From Oscillospiraceae bacterium (GTDB lineage: Bacteria; Bacillota; Clostridia; Oscillospirales; Ruminococcaceae): a stretch of 64,000 bases of DNA. The position numbers and the translations under genes are program-made. The first letter of the stretch is position 1, and every line of letters begins with the position of its first letter. The stretch covers positions 2,170,001 to 2,234,000 of the forward strand of contig BQOK01000001.1 in NCBI GenBank assembly GCA_022835495.1, in the 5' to 3' direction. Of this stretch, positions 43,524 to 50,960 are shown one piece after another. The notes under the pieces were generated by a model. It was not told the origin of the DNA and did not search any database. It saw only the letters and a list, made by a program, of their open reading frames with translations.

Positions 43524-45344
43524 TTATACTTCCATCAGGATCGGCAGGATCATGGGGCTGCGCTTGGTCTTGCGGAAAATATAAGAGGACAGGGTCTCCC
43601 GCACGCGGGTCTTCACGCTGTTCCAGTCGCGCACGTGCTCGGTGCGGCACTTTTCAAAGCACTGTACCACCAGGCGGCGGGCTTCGTCCATCAGCTCCTC
43701 GCTCTCACGCACATACACAAAGCCCCGGCTCACAAGGTCCGGCCCGGCCAGCACCTGGCCCGAGCGGCTGTCCACCGTGGCCACCACGATCACCAGCCCA
43801 TCCTGCGAAAGATGCCGCCGGTCCCGCAGCACCACGTTGCCCACGTCGCCCACGCCCAGGCCGTCCACCATCACGGCGCCCGCGGGCACCGGTTCACCCA
43901 GCTCCAGCCCGTCGGCGGAAAGGCGGATGTCCTGCCCGATCTCGGCAATGTGGATGTTCTTTGGGGGAATCCCCAGGCTCTCGGCGGTCATGGCATGCTT
44001 TTTCAGCTGCTTGTACTCCCCGTGCACCGGCAGGAAGTATTGGGGCGCGGTGAGGGTCAGAATGAGCTTTTGCTCCTCCTGGCAGGCGTGGCCGGACACA
44101 TGCACGTCGTACATGGATTCATAAATGACCTCGGCCCCCAGCAGCAGCAGGCCGTTCACCACCTTGGTCACCATTTTTTCGTTGCCCGGAATGGGCGTGG
44201 CCGAGATGATGATAAAATCGCCGGGGCCCACCCGCACATTGCGGTGGCTGGCGCTGGCCATGCGCGACAGGGCGCTCAGCGGTTCGCCCTGGCTTCCGGT
44301 GGTGATCAGCACCACCTTTTCGGGCGGGTATTTATTCAGCTGCTCAATGTCGATCAGCACCCCGTCCGGCGCGTGCAGATACCCCAGCTCCAGGGCCATC
44401 TGCGTGTTGTTGGCCATACTCCGGCCCGACACCGCCACCTTGCGGCCGTTTTCCACCGCCAGATCAATGATCTGCTGGATGCGGTACAGGTTCGAGGCAA
44501 AGGTGGCAATGATGATGCGCTGTTTGTCCGCCTTGCGGAACAGGCCCGCAAAGCTTTGGGCCACCTTTTTTTCGGTGGCGGTAAAGCCCGGCCGCTCCGC
44601 GTTGGTGGAATCGCTCAGCAGCGCCAGCACGCCCCGCCTGCCGTACTCGGCAAAAGCGGGCAGGTCGGTGGGGCCGCCGGTCAGCGGGGTATAGTCGATC
44701 TTAAAGTCGCCGGTCTGCAGGATCACACCCGCCGGGCAGTCGATGGCCAGGGCCACGGCGTCCGGGATCGAGTGGTTCACATGGATGGGTTCAATGGTAA
44801 AACAGCCCAGCTTGAACTTGCGGCGCGCGTTGATCTCAATGAGCTTGGTGCGGCCCAGCAGGCCGTGCTCCTCCAGCTTGTTTTTGATCAGCCCAATGGT
44901 GAGCCGCGTGGCGTAGATGGGCAGGTTGACCTGTTTCAGAAGGTAGGGCAGCGCGCCGATGTGGTCCTCGTGGCCGTGGGTGATGACCACGCCCTTGATC
45001 TTGTCCTTATTCTGCACCACATACCCAAAATCCGGAATCACAAGGTCCACGCCGAACATGTCGCTGTCCGGAAAAACGAGGCCGCAGTCCACGATCATCA
45101 TATCGCCCTGGCACTCGTACAGGGTAATGTTTTTGCCCACCTCCCCCAGGCCTCCCAGGGGAATAATGTGCACCGGCACCGCGGGCACGCCGGGCTTCTG
45201 GGCCGGCTTTGCGCCCTGGGGGCGGCGGCTTTTTTGGTAGAACGGCTTGCGCCGGGCGGGCGCTTTCTCGCCCCCGGCTGCCGCGGCGCGGGGCTGCGGC
45301 GCTTTTTTGCTGGTCTGGGTTTCCTTTTCGCTTGTCTGGTTCAT
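43524..45344 (-). CDS. rnj: Ribonuclease J
   Basis: A 606-residue metallo-beta-lactamase/beta-CASP nuclease acting in mRNA decay and rRNA maturation. [14 protein letters not shown] (residues 123-136) gives the zinc ligands; [12 protein letters not shown] and [16 protein letters not shown] are the beta-CASP motifs, and HVSGHA is near the C-terminal third. About 55 residues of Lys/Arg/Pro/Ala-rich disordered sequence precede the catalytic domain, longer than in Bacillus RNase J1 and probably RNA- or membrane-contacting. The start has GGAGG seven bases upstream. It heads the long array and has a leader of about 226 bases. Confidence 0.94.
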   Translation of the reverse strand: MNQTSEKETQTSKKAPQPRAAAAGGEKAPARRKPFYQKSRRPQGAKPAQKPGVPAVPVHIIPLGGLGEVGKNITLYECQGDMMIVDCGLVFPDSDMFGVDLVIPDFGYVVQNKDKIKGVVITHGHEDHIGALPYLLKQVNLPIYATRLTIGLIKNKLEEHGLLGRTKLIEINARRKFKLGCFTIEPIHVNHSIPDAVALAIDCPAGVILQTGDFKIDYTPLTGGPTDLPAFAEYGRRGVLALLSDSTNAERPGFTATEKKVAQSFAGLFRKADKQRIIIATFASNLYRIQQIIDLAVENGRKVAVSGRSMANNTQMALELGYLHAPDGVLIDIEQLNKYPPEKVVLITTGSQGEPLSALSRMASASHRNVRVGPGDFIIISATPIPGNEKMVTKVVNGLLLLGAEVIYESMYDVHVSGHACQEEQKLILTLTAPQYFLPVHGEYKQLKKHAMTAESLGIPPKNIHIAEIGQDIRLSADGLELGEPVPAGAVMVDGLGVGDVGNVVLRDRRHLSQDGLVIVVATVDSRSGQVLAGPDLVSRGFVYVRESEELMDEARRLVVQCFEKCRTEHVRDWNSVKTRVRETLSSYIFRKTKRSPMILPILMEV

Positions 45345-45570
45345 TTGTTTCCTCCGTAAAATCGGTGCGCCGAACAGGCCTTCCAGTCCCGGAAGGTCCC
45401 TTCTGCCGCACAAAATGTTCGTTTGACGTATGTAGGCTAAAAAGCCCGCCGGGTGGGTCTTGCGGTTCTCACCGCCTGGGGCACGAAAGGTCCATTTGTT
45501 CAATGCGACCGGGCCCTTTGCTAAAAAACGCACTCGTTTCAGGCCGGGGCAAACTATCCCAACCTAAAGA
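45345..45570 (-). promoter_or_regulatory. Long, structured-looking leader of the rnj array
   Basis: Between the predicted transcript start (about 45571) and the rnj start codon the minus strand contains several compact hairpins in a row: GGTC-G-CATT/AATG-GACC with loop GAACA, GCGGT/ACCGC with tetraloop GAGA, GGC-T5A-GCC, and CCTTCC/GGAAGG just before the ribosome site. No known riboswitch core was recognised. It may be autoregulation of RNase J by its own leader or an uncharacterised RNA element. Confidence 0.5.
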
Positions 45571-45577
45571 TAAAGTT

Positions 45578-45607
45578 ATTATACCGCTGGTTATCGGTAA
45601 TTGTCAA
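45578..45607 (-). promoter_or_regulatory. Perfect-consensus promoter of the rnj array
   Basis: TTGACA (45602-45607) and TATAAT (45578-45583) on the minus strand, both identical to consensus, with an 18-base spacer. It is positioned to drive the whole rnj-gdpP-rplI-dnaB-tilS-hpt-ftsH array. Confidence 0.85.
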
Positions 45608-45664
45608 CAAAAAAGCAGCCGCCGTCCTAAACAGTATAGCCAAAAAAAGTGCGTTTCAACCCAC

Positions 45665-45693
45665 TTGCCGGGCCGCTGCAAACCCGGTATAAT
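45665..45693 (+). promoter_or_regulatory. rnhA promoter
   Basis: TTGCCG (45665-45670) and perfect TATAAT (45688-45693) spaced by 17, about 50 bases before the rnhA start codon. Confidence 0.7.
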
Positions 45694-45742
45694 AATAAAA
45701 GACATCAACAAAAGCCCGGCCCTGCCGGGTGGAAGGACTGGC

Positions 45743-46192
45743 ATGAAAGAGATCGAAATTTTCACCGACGGCGCCTGCAGCGGCAACCCCGGGCCTGGCG
45801 GCTGGGGCGCGGTGCTGCGCTATAAGCAGCACGAAAAAGAGCTCTCGGGCGGCGAGGCCGAAACCACCAACAACCGCATGGAGCTCACCGCCTTCCTCCG
45901 CGCCCTGGAAGAGCTGAAAGAACCCTGCCGCATCACCCTGTGCAGCGATTCCAAGTATGTAATCGACGGGCTGCAAAAGGGCTGGGCCAAGGGCTGGCGC
46001 GCCCGGGGCTGGAAAAAGGCCGATAAATCCCCCGCCCTGAACCCGGATCTGTGGGCCCGGCTTTTGGAGCTGGCCGAGCCTCACACCATCACTTACAAGT
46101 GGATCAAGGGGCATGCCGGCCACCCGGAAAACGAGCGGTGCGACCGGCTGGCGGTGGCCCAAAGCAAAAAATACGGCGGAAGGCAGGCATAA
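45743..46192 (+). CDS. rnhA: Ribonuclease HI
   Basis: A 149-residue enzyme degrading RNA in RNA-DNA hybrids. The first catalytic Asp is in [17 protein letters not shown], followed by [16 protein letters not shown] (catalytic Glu), [11 protein letters not shown] (Asp) and [15 protein letters not shown] (active-site His and final Asp). The basic handle [16 protein letters not shown] is present. GGAAGGA precedes the ATG. It is divergent from rnj and closed by a strong terminator. The open frame continues upstream through the promoter, but nothing there looks coding. Confidence 0.96.
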   Translation: MKEIEIFTDGACSGNPGPGGWGAVLRYKQHEKELSGGEAETTNNRMELTAFLRALEELKEPCRITLCSDSKYVIDGLQKGWAKGWRARGWKKADKSPALNPDLWARLLELAEPHTITYKWIKGHAGHPENERCDRLAVAQSKKYGGRQA

Positions 46193-46202
46193 TCCCACAA
46201 AC

Positions 46203-46254
46203 AAAGAAGCCCTCCGGCCGCAGAAGCATTTCTGCGGCCGGAGGGCTTCTTTTG
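46203..46254. terminator. Bidirectional terminator after rnhA
   Basis: A perfect 23-bp stem (AAAGAAGCCCTCCGGCCGCAGAA-type arms cut here to their key ends AAAGAAGCCC/GGGCTTCTTT) with loop GCAT, between convergent genes. Confidence 0.92.
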
Positions 46255-46267
46255 CGCTCAAAACGGC

Positions 46268-47155
46268 TCAGCCTTCAAATACCAGATCAAACGCGGGCTT
46301 GTCGGCCGGCGCCGCGCTGTGCTCCATCACAAACCCGCGGTAGGTGTCGTACAAAAGGCTCAGCGGGTAGGCCGGCTGCTTGGTGTAGCGGTACATGTTG
46401 ATGCCGTTGATAAGGATCGGCTCCCCTCCATCCCACACAATAAGCAGGCTCACATCCCTCCCGAACAGGGCGGCCAGCACCGGCTGCGGCGCCTGGGCGC
46501 TGGCGCCCGCGTCCACCTTCACCAGGGTTGCGTCCCCACTGCTTTCCAGCAGGGTTTGCACCCCATCCCAAAATTCCGCTTCACTCAGGGGCGCTGGGCT
46601 GGGCGCGGGGTCAGGCGAAGCGGTCGGGGTTGCCGCAGTGGATGCCGCAGGAGGCGCGGCGCCGGAGGCCGGGCTGTTTACCTGGCTGGCCGCCGGCTGG
46701 TCAATGCGCCCTTTTAATGCGGCCGCCCCCGCATACACCGCGCCTATCACACATAACACAATCAGCGCCGCGGCCAAAGGGCGCCGCCACTGCCGCCTGC
46801 GGTAAAACACTCCCTCCGACCGGCGGATGGCGTCGGTCCGCTTTCGGGGCTTTGTGCCCGACAAAGCCGCCAGGCCGGTCTGGGGTGCCGGGCCAGCCGC
46901 AGAAGGCTCTTTTGCCGCCTGGGGCACGGGCTGTGCGGCTGCCTGTGCGCTAGGGGGCGCCGGCAGCTCCGACCGCTGTGCTGCTGGTTCCTTTTGGGGC
47001 GTTTCTGCAGCTTGGCTGGGGGCAGGCTGGGGGCCTGCGGCAGACGGCCGGGCGTCCCTCGCCGCCGCCCGGCCAGGCTGCACGGCGGGGCACTGGCTTT
47101 TCCCCTGTCTTCTTTTCTTTCTGCTTGTGCGCTTTTTTCCGTTTTTCTTTGCCAC
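46268..47155 (-). CDS. Single-pass membrane protein with extracytoplasmic GKDV-type module
   Basis: A 295-residue protein of unknown function. A Lys/Arg-rich start (VAKKNGKKRTSRKKRRQ) and a Pro/Ala/Gln/Glu-rich cytoplasmic stretch precede one membrane segment (about residues 143-162). An Ala/Pro/Ser-rich linker and a roughly 110-residue outer domain follow. That domain contains FWDGVQTLL, ALFGRDVSLLIVW and ILINGINMY, closely resembling the module at the end of the large beta-helix protein 16 kb away. No ATG is suitably placed; GTG at 47155 has GGAGGTG upstream. It is divergent from a small XRE regulator. Confidence 0.75.
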   Translation of the reverse strand: MAKKNGKKRTSRKKRRQGKSQCPAVQPGRAAARDARPSAAGPQPAPSQAAETPQKEPAAQRSELPAPPSAQAAAQPVPQAAKEPSAAGPAPQTGLAALSGTKPRKRTDAIRRSEGVFYRRRQWRRPLAAALIVLCVIGAVYAGAAALKGRIDQPAASQVNSPASGAAPPAASTAATPTASPDPAPSPAPLSEAEFWDGVQTLLESSGDATLVKVDAGASAQAPQPVLAALFGRDVSLLIVWDGGEPILINGINMYRYTKQPAYPLSLLYDTYRGFVMEHSAAPADKPAFDLVFEG

Positions 47156-47284
47156 TGCGGCACCTCCATATTGGCGATTTTTATCAATTATACACCTTTC
47201 AGTAATAAATTTCAAATTACTTTCAGTAAATTGTCTTTTACTCTTGGGAAACATAAAATTAAAACCACGGGTGGAGGTGATCGC

Positions 47285-47662
47285 ATGAAAAAGGAACAGA
47301 ATGTGGAGATCGGCCGGCGGGTGCGTGCCGCCCGGGCCCGCCGTGGCCTTACCCGCGAGGAACTGGCCGAGCAGTTGGATCTCTCCACGCTGTTTTTGAG
47401 CTATATCGAGTGCGGTCAGAAGGGCATGTCGCTGCCCACCTTCGCAAACCTTTGCCGTGTTTTGAACGTCTCGGCCGATGAGCTGTTGTTCGGCCCCGAA
47501 AACGCAGTGCAAAGGTCCGATGCGCACCGCCTGTTGGAGCGCATGGATCCTGAGTACCTGCCCCTGGCGGCCGGCGCCCTCGCGCTTGTGGGGCAAGCGG
47601 CGGAGGCCGGTGAGAAAAAGGGCCGTTTGTGCAGCAAAAAGATAACGGGAGAGGAAACCTGA
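47285..47662 (+). CDS. XRE-family transcriptional regulator
   Basis: A 125-residue protein with an N-terminal helix-turn-helix (IGRRVRAARARRGLTREELA...LSTLFLSYIECGQKG, about residues 8-48) and a short C-terminal tail ending in basic residues. It is of the SinR/phage-repressor type and may control the divergent membrane protein across a 129-base gap. The ATG is preceded by GTGGAGGTGAT. The terminator stem overlaps its stop codon. Confidence 0.85.
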   Translation: MKKEQNVEIGRRVRAARARRGLTREELAEQLDLSTLFLSYIECGQKGMSLPTFANLCRVLNVSADELLFGPENAVQRSDAHRLLERMDPEYLPLAAGALALVGQAAEAGEKKGRLCSKKITGEET

Positions 47663-47679
47663 CTTCCTCTCCCGCTTTT
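47646..47679 (+). terminator. Terminator overlapping the XRE stop codon
   Basis: CGGGAGAGGAA (47646-47656) pairs with TTCCTCTCCCG (47664-47674), followed by T5. The stop codon lies in the loop. Confidence 0.8.
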
Positions 47680-47682
47680 TGA

Positions 47683-47711
47683 TTGCGTTTGGCCCAAAAA
47701 TCCTTTATAGT
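47683..47711 (+). promoter_or_regulatory. mnmA promoter
   Basis: TTGCGT (47683-47688) and TATAGT (47706-47711) with a 17-base spacer, about 40 bases before the mnmA start. Confidence 0.65.
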
Positions 47712-47751
47712 AAAAGTGTAAACAGAACAAACACGCAAAGGAGCGTTTTTC

Positions 47752-48822
47752 ATGAGCGATATTTTGTTTCCTGGCGAACAGTTTTCCACCTATGAAGAGC
47801 AGGACAAGGTGCTGGTAGGCCTTTCCGGCGGGGTCGACAGCGCCGTCTGTGTGCATATTCTGAAAGACCAGGGGTTTGCGGTCACCGGCGCGGTGATCCG
47901 CTTTTCCCCCGCCCACGACAGGGCGGTGGCCGAGGCCCAAAAGGCCGCCGGGGCGCTGGGCATCCCGCTGGTGGTCATCGAGGCAGGCGAAGCCTTTGAA
48001 CAGGAGGTGGTGCAGCCCTTCTGCGCCGCCTATTGCGCAGGGCGGACCCCGAACCCCTGCGTGCTGTGCAACCCGGGGGTCAAGTTCCGCCTGCTGGCCC
48101 AAAAAGCGGATGAGCTGGGCATCCGCTTTATCGCCACCGGCCACTATGCCCGGGTCCAGGAAACCGCCCCCGGCGAATACCACGTCTGCCGCGCCGCCAG
48201 CACCGCCCGCGACCAGAGCTATATGCTCTACCGCCTGGGCCAGAGCATCCTGGCCCGGCTGTGCCTTCCGCTGGGCGAATTTGAAAAAGAGGACATCCGG
48301 GAGCTGGCCCGCGCCCTAGGCCTGCCCTGCGCCGACAGCCCGGACAGCATGGAAATCTGCTTCATCCCAAGCGGGGATTACGCCGCTTTCATCGAGGCCC
48401 GGGGCATGGCCGGCAAACCCGGCCGGTTCATCGGCCCGGACGGGCAGGACCTGGGGCCCCATCAAGGGGTGCTCCGCTACACCCTGGGCCAGCGCAAGGG
48501 CTTGGGCATTGCGCTGGGCAAGCCCGCCTTTGTAAAGGCCATCCGCGAAAACGGTGATGTGGTGCTGGGCTGGGCCGGGGAAGAGTTTTTCAGCGGCATG
48601 ACCCTCCAAAACATCTGCACCCCCACCGGCGAGCCCCTGCCCGCGGGCGAATATCTGGTAAAGGTGCGAAGCGCGGCCGAGCCGGTGCCCTGCCTGTTCG
48701 ACGGCAAGGCCACCGTGCGGTTTGCCCAGCCGGCCCGCGCCCCCGCCCCGGGCCAAAGCGCCGTGTTTTACAGCGGGGATGTGATCCTGGGCGGCGGGTT
48801 TATCCGGGAAAGCCTGTTTTAA
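47752..48822 (+). CDS. mnmA: tRNA-specific 2-thiouridylase MnmA
   Basis: A 356-residue enzyme that puts sulfur on U34 of Lys, Glu and Gln tRNAs. The PP-loop is LSGGVDSAV (24-32). The two catalytic cysteines are Cys103 in NPCVLCN and Cys203 in SMEICFIPSG. LRYTLGQRKGLGI and the C-terminal beta-barrel (VLGGGFI) are typical. AAAGGAG lies before the ATG. Sulfur normally comes from a cysteine desulfurase, which is not encoded in this window. Confidence 0.96.
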   Translation: MSDILFPGEQFSTYEEQDKVLVGLSGGVDSAVCVHILKDQGFAVTGAVIRFSPAHDRAVAEAQKAAGALGIPLVVIEAGEAFEQEVVQPFCAAYCAGRTPNPCVLCNPGVKFRLLAQKADELGIRFIATGHYARVQETAPGEYHVCRAASTARDQSYMLYRLGQSILARLCLPLGEFEKEDIRELARALGLPCADSPDSMEICFIPSGDYAAFIEARGMAGKPGRFIGPDGQDLGPHQGVLRYTLGQRKGLGIALGKPAFVKAIRENGDVVLGWAGEEFFSGMTLQNICTPTGEPLPAGEYLVKVRSAAEPVPCLFDGKATVRFAQPARAPAPGQSAVFYSGDVILGGGFIRESLF

Positions 48823-48833
48823 GCTATAACTTC

Positions 48834-48883
48834 AAAATCGGCGGTGTGCGCCCCACGGAAAGGGGGCGCACACCGCCGATTTT
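48834..48883. terminator. Bidirectional terminator, mnmA/coaD
   Basis: A 21-bp perfect stem (AAAATCGGCGGTGTGCGCCCC and its complement, 48834-48854 with 48863-48883) between convergent genes; A4 and T4 at the ends. Confidence 0.88.
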
Positions 48884-48929
48884 CATCTGTCCTTATAAAG
48901 CCGCTTTGCCTTGGGGCAGCCGTTCCTTT

Positions 48930-49454
48930 TCAGGTTTGGGGCTCCCGCCGCACGGGGCCCTGCGGCCCGGGCGCAAGCCGGGCCACGATGTCCTGCAGCA
49001 CCTCCGGGCACACAAATTCAGAAATGTCGCCCCCAAAGCTCGCCACCTGCCGCACCACCGAGCTGGAAAGATACATGTGCTGGATGTCGGTGGTCAAAAA
49101 CAGCGTTTCCAGCTTGGGGTAGAGCTTTTTATTGGTCAGCGCCATCTGGAATTCATACTCAAAGTCGGTCACCGCGCGCAGCCCCTTCACCAGCGTGCAG
49201 GCGCCCGCCTCCCGGGCATAATCTGCCAAAAGCCCCGCATAAAAGTCCACCCGCACATTGGGGATCCCCCGGGTCACACGGCGGGCCATGTCCACCCGCT
49301 CCTCGGCGGTAAACGCGGTCGCCGCCTTGGTGTAATTCACCATAATCAGCACCACAACCTCGTCGAACAGGCCTGCCGCCCGCCGGATGATGTCCAGGTG
49401 CCCCTTGGTGATGGGGTCAAAGCTGCCGGGGCAGATCGCAATGCGTTTCTGCAT
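48930..49454 (-). CDS. coaD: Phosphopantetheine adenylyltransferase
   Basis: A 174-residue enzyme of coenzyme A synthesis, transferring AMP to 4'-phosphopantetheine. The nucleotidyltransferase signature GSFDPITKGHLDII (residues 10-23) includes the T.GH motif; VKGLRAVTDFEYEFQMA and YLSSSVVRQVASFGGD are the usual substrate-binding segments. The C-terminal PQGPVRREPQT tail is slightly longer than typical. GGAGAGG lies upstream of the ATG. Confidence 0.96.
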   Translation of the reverse strand: MQKRIAICPGSFDPITKGHLDIIRRAAGLFDEVVVLIMVNYTKAATAFTAEERVDMARRVTRGIPNVRVDFYAGLLADYAREAGACTLVKGLRAVTDFEYEFQMALTNKKLYPKLETLFLTTDIQHMYLSSSVVRQVASFGGDISEFVCPEVLQDIVARLAPGPQGPVRREPQT

Positions 49455-49603
49455 GAAAAACCTCTCCTTCTGCGGGCGCGTTCTGATTCTTTTTAAGTAT
49501 AAAGGCCGCCCCGCGGCTTGTCAAATGCAGCTCCCCCGATTTTTCGCCCGCCCGGATATTTTTTGCCTCACAGGGAAAAAATAAAGAAAAAAGGAGGCGC
49601 TTT

Positions 49604-49801
49604 ATGCAGGAAAACCACTACCCAGATCTGAACGAGGTCCTGGAAAACGACAGCGCTCTGCGCGAGGCCTGGGGTAAGCTGCCCGGCGCGGTGCAGATGA
49701 TGATCATGGAGAGCGGCGTCAGTATTTCAAGCCTCGGGGAACTTGAGATGATCAGCGAACACTTTAAACACAGCCCGGGCGCGGCAGAGCATCACGGCTG
49801 A
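49604..49801 (+). CDS. Small acidic protein of unknown function
   Basis: A 65-residue, mostly helical acidic protein: YPDLNEVLENDSALREAWGKLPGAVQMMIMESG followed by SSLGELEMISEHF. The AAAAGGAGG ribosome site is among the best in the window, so it is well expressed when transcribed. Similar short proteins with an LPxxVQ-type centre occur in Clostridia, but I know no function. It is closed by a terminator that touches the convergent tRNA-Trp gene. Confidence 0.7.
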   Translation: MQENHYPDLNEVLENDSALREAWGKLPGAVQMMIMESGVSISSLGELEMISEHFKHSPGAAEHHG

Positions 49802-49825
49802 ACCGGTTCCCGCCTCACAAAAGGA

Positions 49826-49855
49826 AAAAGAGCCGCTTTTCAGCGGCTCTTTTTT
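49826..49855 (+). terminator. Terminator overlapping the tRNA-Trp 3' end
   Basis: AAAGAGCCGCT and AGCGGCTCTTT pair with a short TTTC loop, then T5. The T-run borders the bases encoding the CCA end of the convergent tRNA. Confidence 0.85.
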
Positions 49856-49930
49856 GGCAGGGGCAGAAGGATTTGAACCCTCGGCACGCGGTTTTGGAGA
49901 CCGCTGCTCTACCAACTGAGCTATACCCCT
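49855..49930 (-). tRNA. tRNA-Trp (anticodon CCA)
   Basis: Acceptor arms AGGGGTA/TGCCCCT close the molecule; the anticodon loop CTCCAAA between GCGGT and ACCGC gives anticodon CCA. The T-arm contains GGTTCAAATCC. Discriminator G and a genome-encoded CCA (49855-49857) are present. Confidence 0.96.
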
Positions 49931-49952
49931 ACAATGCTTTAAGTGCTTTATT

Positions 49953-49981
49953 ACTATACAAAATACCGGGGCAAAAGTCAA
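49953..49981 (-). promoter_or_regulatory. tRNA-Trp promoter
   Basis: TTGACT (49976-49981) and TATAGT (49953-49958) on the minus strand with a 17-base spacer. Confidence 0.8.
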
Positions 49982-50027
49982 GCCCCACGCCCAAAAAAAT
50001 TCGGAGGAAACGCAGGTAAAAAAAGTG

Positions 50028-50056
50028 TTGACATTTGCCGCCCCATCCAGTATAAT
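50028..50056 (+). promoter_or_regulatory. Perfect-consensus promoter of tRNA-Asp/tRNA-Thr
   Basis: TTGACA (50028-50033) and TATAAT (50051-50056) with a 17-base spacer, the ideal vegetative promoter. Confidence 0.9.
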
Positions 50057-50079
50057 AACAAACGTCGCCGATGCGATGT

Positions 50080-50156
50080 GGCCCGGTAGTTCAGTTGGTT
50101 AGAACGCTAGCCTGTCACGCTAGAGGTCGTGAGTTCGAGCCTCATCCGGGTCGCCA
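50080..50156 (+). tRNA. tRNA-Asp (anticodon GTC)
   Basis: Acceptor arms GGCCCGG/CCGGGTC; anticodon stem-loop GCTAGCCTGTCACGCTAG-like with GTC in the loop; T-arm GAGTTCGAGCC; encoded G-CCA end at 50153-50156. Confidence 0.97.
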
Positions 50157-50159
50157 TTT

Positions 50160-50235
<76 letters not shown>

Positions 50236-50237
50236 CG

Positions 50238-50277
50238 AAAAGCCAATCCGTTTTGTGCGGGTTGGCTTTTCTTTTTC
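50238..50277 (+). terminator. Terminator of the tRNA-Asp/Thr unit
   Basis: AAAAGCCAATCCG pairs with CGGGTTGGCTTTT (one G-T pair), followed by CTTTTTC. Confidence 0.85.
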
Positions 50278-50384
50278 TGCAGCGCGTGTTATACTTAAAA
50301 TATAAAAACCGGTTTTAAAAAAATCCCCGCAGGCAAACTCACACATACCAGCTTGCTTGCCACCAACGAAAGGGGGTGCAGCCC

Positions 50385-50762
50385 ATGCAGCCACAGCAGC
50401 TTGCCGGCCCCAAATGCGGCCGGCGGTACGAAAAGGAATACTTAAACAAATTCCGCGACTGCATTACCTTTTACTGCGACGGAAGGGCGCGGTTCGAGCG
50501 CTTTTGCTATGGCGAGGGCGCCTGCTTCGTGTTCGGCGCCTGGGCGGCCGTGGACCAAAGCGGCGCGCTCACCTATCCCCTTCCCCTTGAACCGGGCGCC
50601 GACCCCGAGGCGCTGCCCCGGCGCCTGACCCGCGTCGAGGGCACCACCCTTTATTTCGACGAAAAGCGGCCCAAATGGCAGCTGGAAAAAGAACTGGATG
50701 CCGACCCCAAAAACGGGTACGGCAAATTAAAAATGGCCCTGCTCCGTGTGCGAGGCAAATAA
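50385..50762 (+). CDS. Small cysteine-containing protein, unknown family
   Basis: A 125-residue soluble protein. The first half has GPKCGRRYEKEYLNKFRDCITFYCDG and RFCYGEGACFVFGAW, five cysteines that could bind a metal but do not form a classical ribbon; the second half is charged (DEKRPKWQLEKELDADPKNGYGKLK). The start is the ATG at 50385 with AAAGGGGG eight bases upstream; an in-frame GTG three codons earlier overlaps that site. It lies alone between the tRNA unit and the lipid-aldehyde operon, closed by its own terminator. Confidence 0.65.
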   Translation: MQPQQLAGPKCGRRYEKEYLNKFRDCITFYCDGRARFERFCYGEGACFVFGAWAAVDQSGALTYPLPLEPGADPEALPRRLTRVEGTTLYFDEKRPKWQLEKELDADPKNGYGKLKMALLRVRGK

Positions 50763-50772
50763 ACGTTTTATT

Positions 50773-50806
50773 CCCCGCCGCGGCGCTGCCCGGCGGGGTC
50801 CTTTTT
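50773..50806 (+). terminator. Terminator of the small cysteine-containing gene
   Basis: CCCCGCCG (50773-50780) pairs with CGGCGGGG (50791-50798), followed by TC and CTTTTT. Confidence 0.8.
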
Positions 50807-50859
50807 GTTAAAAATATACCTTTCCTTTGCTGCCTTCCGCTTCCGCGCCCCGAAATTTC

Positions 50860-50882
50860 GAAGTTCTAATTTGAACTTCAAA
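50860..50882. promoter_or_regulatory. Upstream palindromic box of the aldehyde operon
   Basis: Two overlapping palindromes: GAAGTTC-N6-GAACTTC (50860-50879) and TTTGAA-C-TTCAAA (50870-50882). It lies directly before the -35 of the predicted promoter. The TTTGAA/TTCAAA form resembles boxes of MarR-type fatty acid regulators such as FabT; that likeness is inference. Confidence 0.6.
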
Positions 50883-50888
50883 ACAGTA

Positions 50889-50917
50889 TTGCTTTTTAAA
50901 AACACCTATGGTAAAAT
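50889..50917 (+). promoter_or_regulatory. Promoter of the SCP2-like/ADH/ALDH operon
   Basis: TTGCTT (50889-50894) and TAAAAT (50912-50917) with a 17-base spacer, bracketed by palindromes on both sides. Confidence 0.65.
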
Positions 50918-50926
50918 CGCATTTAG

Positions 50927-50939
50927 TTTGAACTTAAAA
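50927..50939. promoter_or_regulatory. Downstream box of the aldehyde operon
   Basis: TTTGAACTTAAAA repeats the upstream TTTGAACTTCAAA with one change, 57 bp further on and at the predicted transcript start. A protein bound here would block initiation. Confidence 0.55.
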
Positions 50940-50960
50940 GTTTTAAGTGAGGTGACATCC

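Noticed and set aside
41625-45359. A plus-strand open frame of over 1200 codons opposite gdpP and rnj
   Set aside because: Same reasoning: both genes beneath it have complete family motifs, and the antisense product is low-complexity His/Gln/Arg-rich.
45345-45570. 6S RNA, SRP RNA or RNase P RNA in the rnj leader
   Set aside because: The characteristic conserved bases and the end-to-end pairing of these RNAs were not seen, and no terminator closes the segment before rnj.
45209-45742. In-frame extension of rnhA upstream to 45209
   Set aside because: It crosses the rnhA promoter, the rnj promoter and the rnj start region; the RNase HI fold begins at 45743, which has its own ribosome site.
46994-47284. 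In-frame upstream extension of the XRE regulator
   Set aside because: It overlaps the divergent GTG-started gene and lacks a ribosome site; the ATG at 47285 has one and begins the helix-turn-helix domain.
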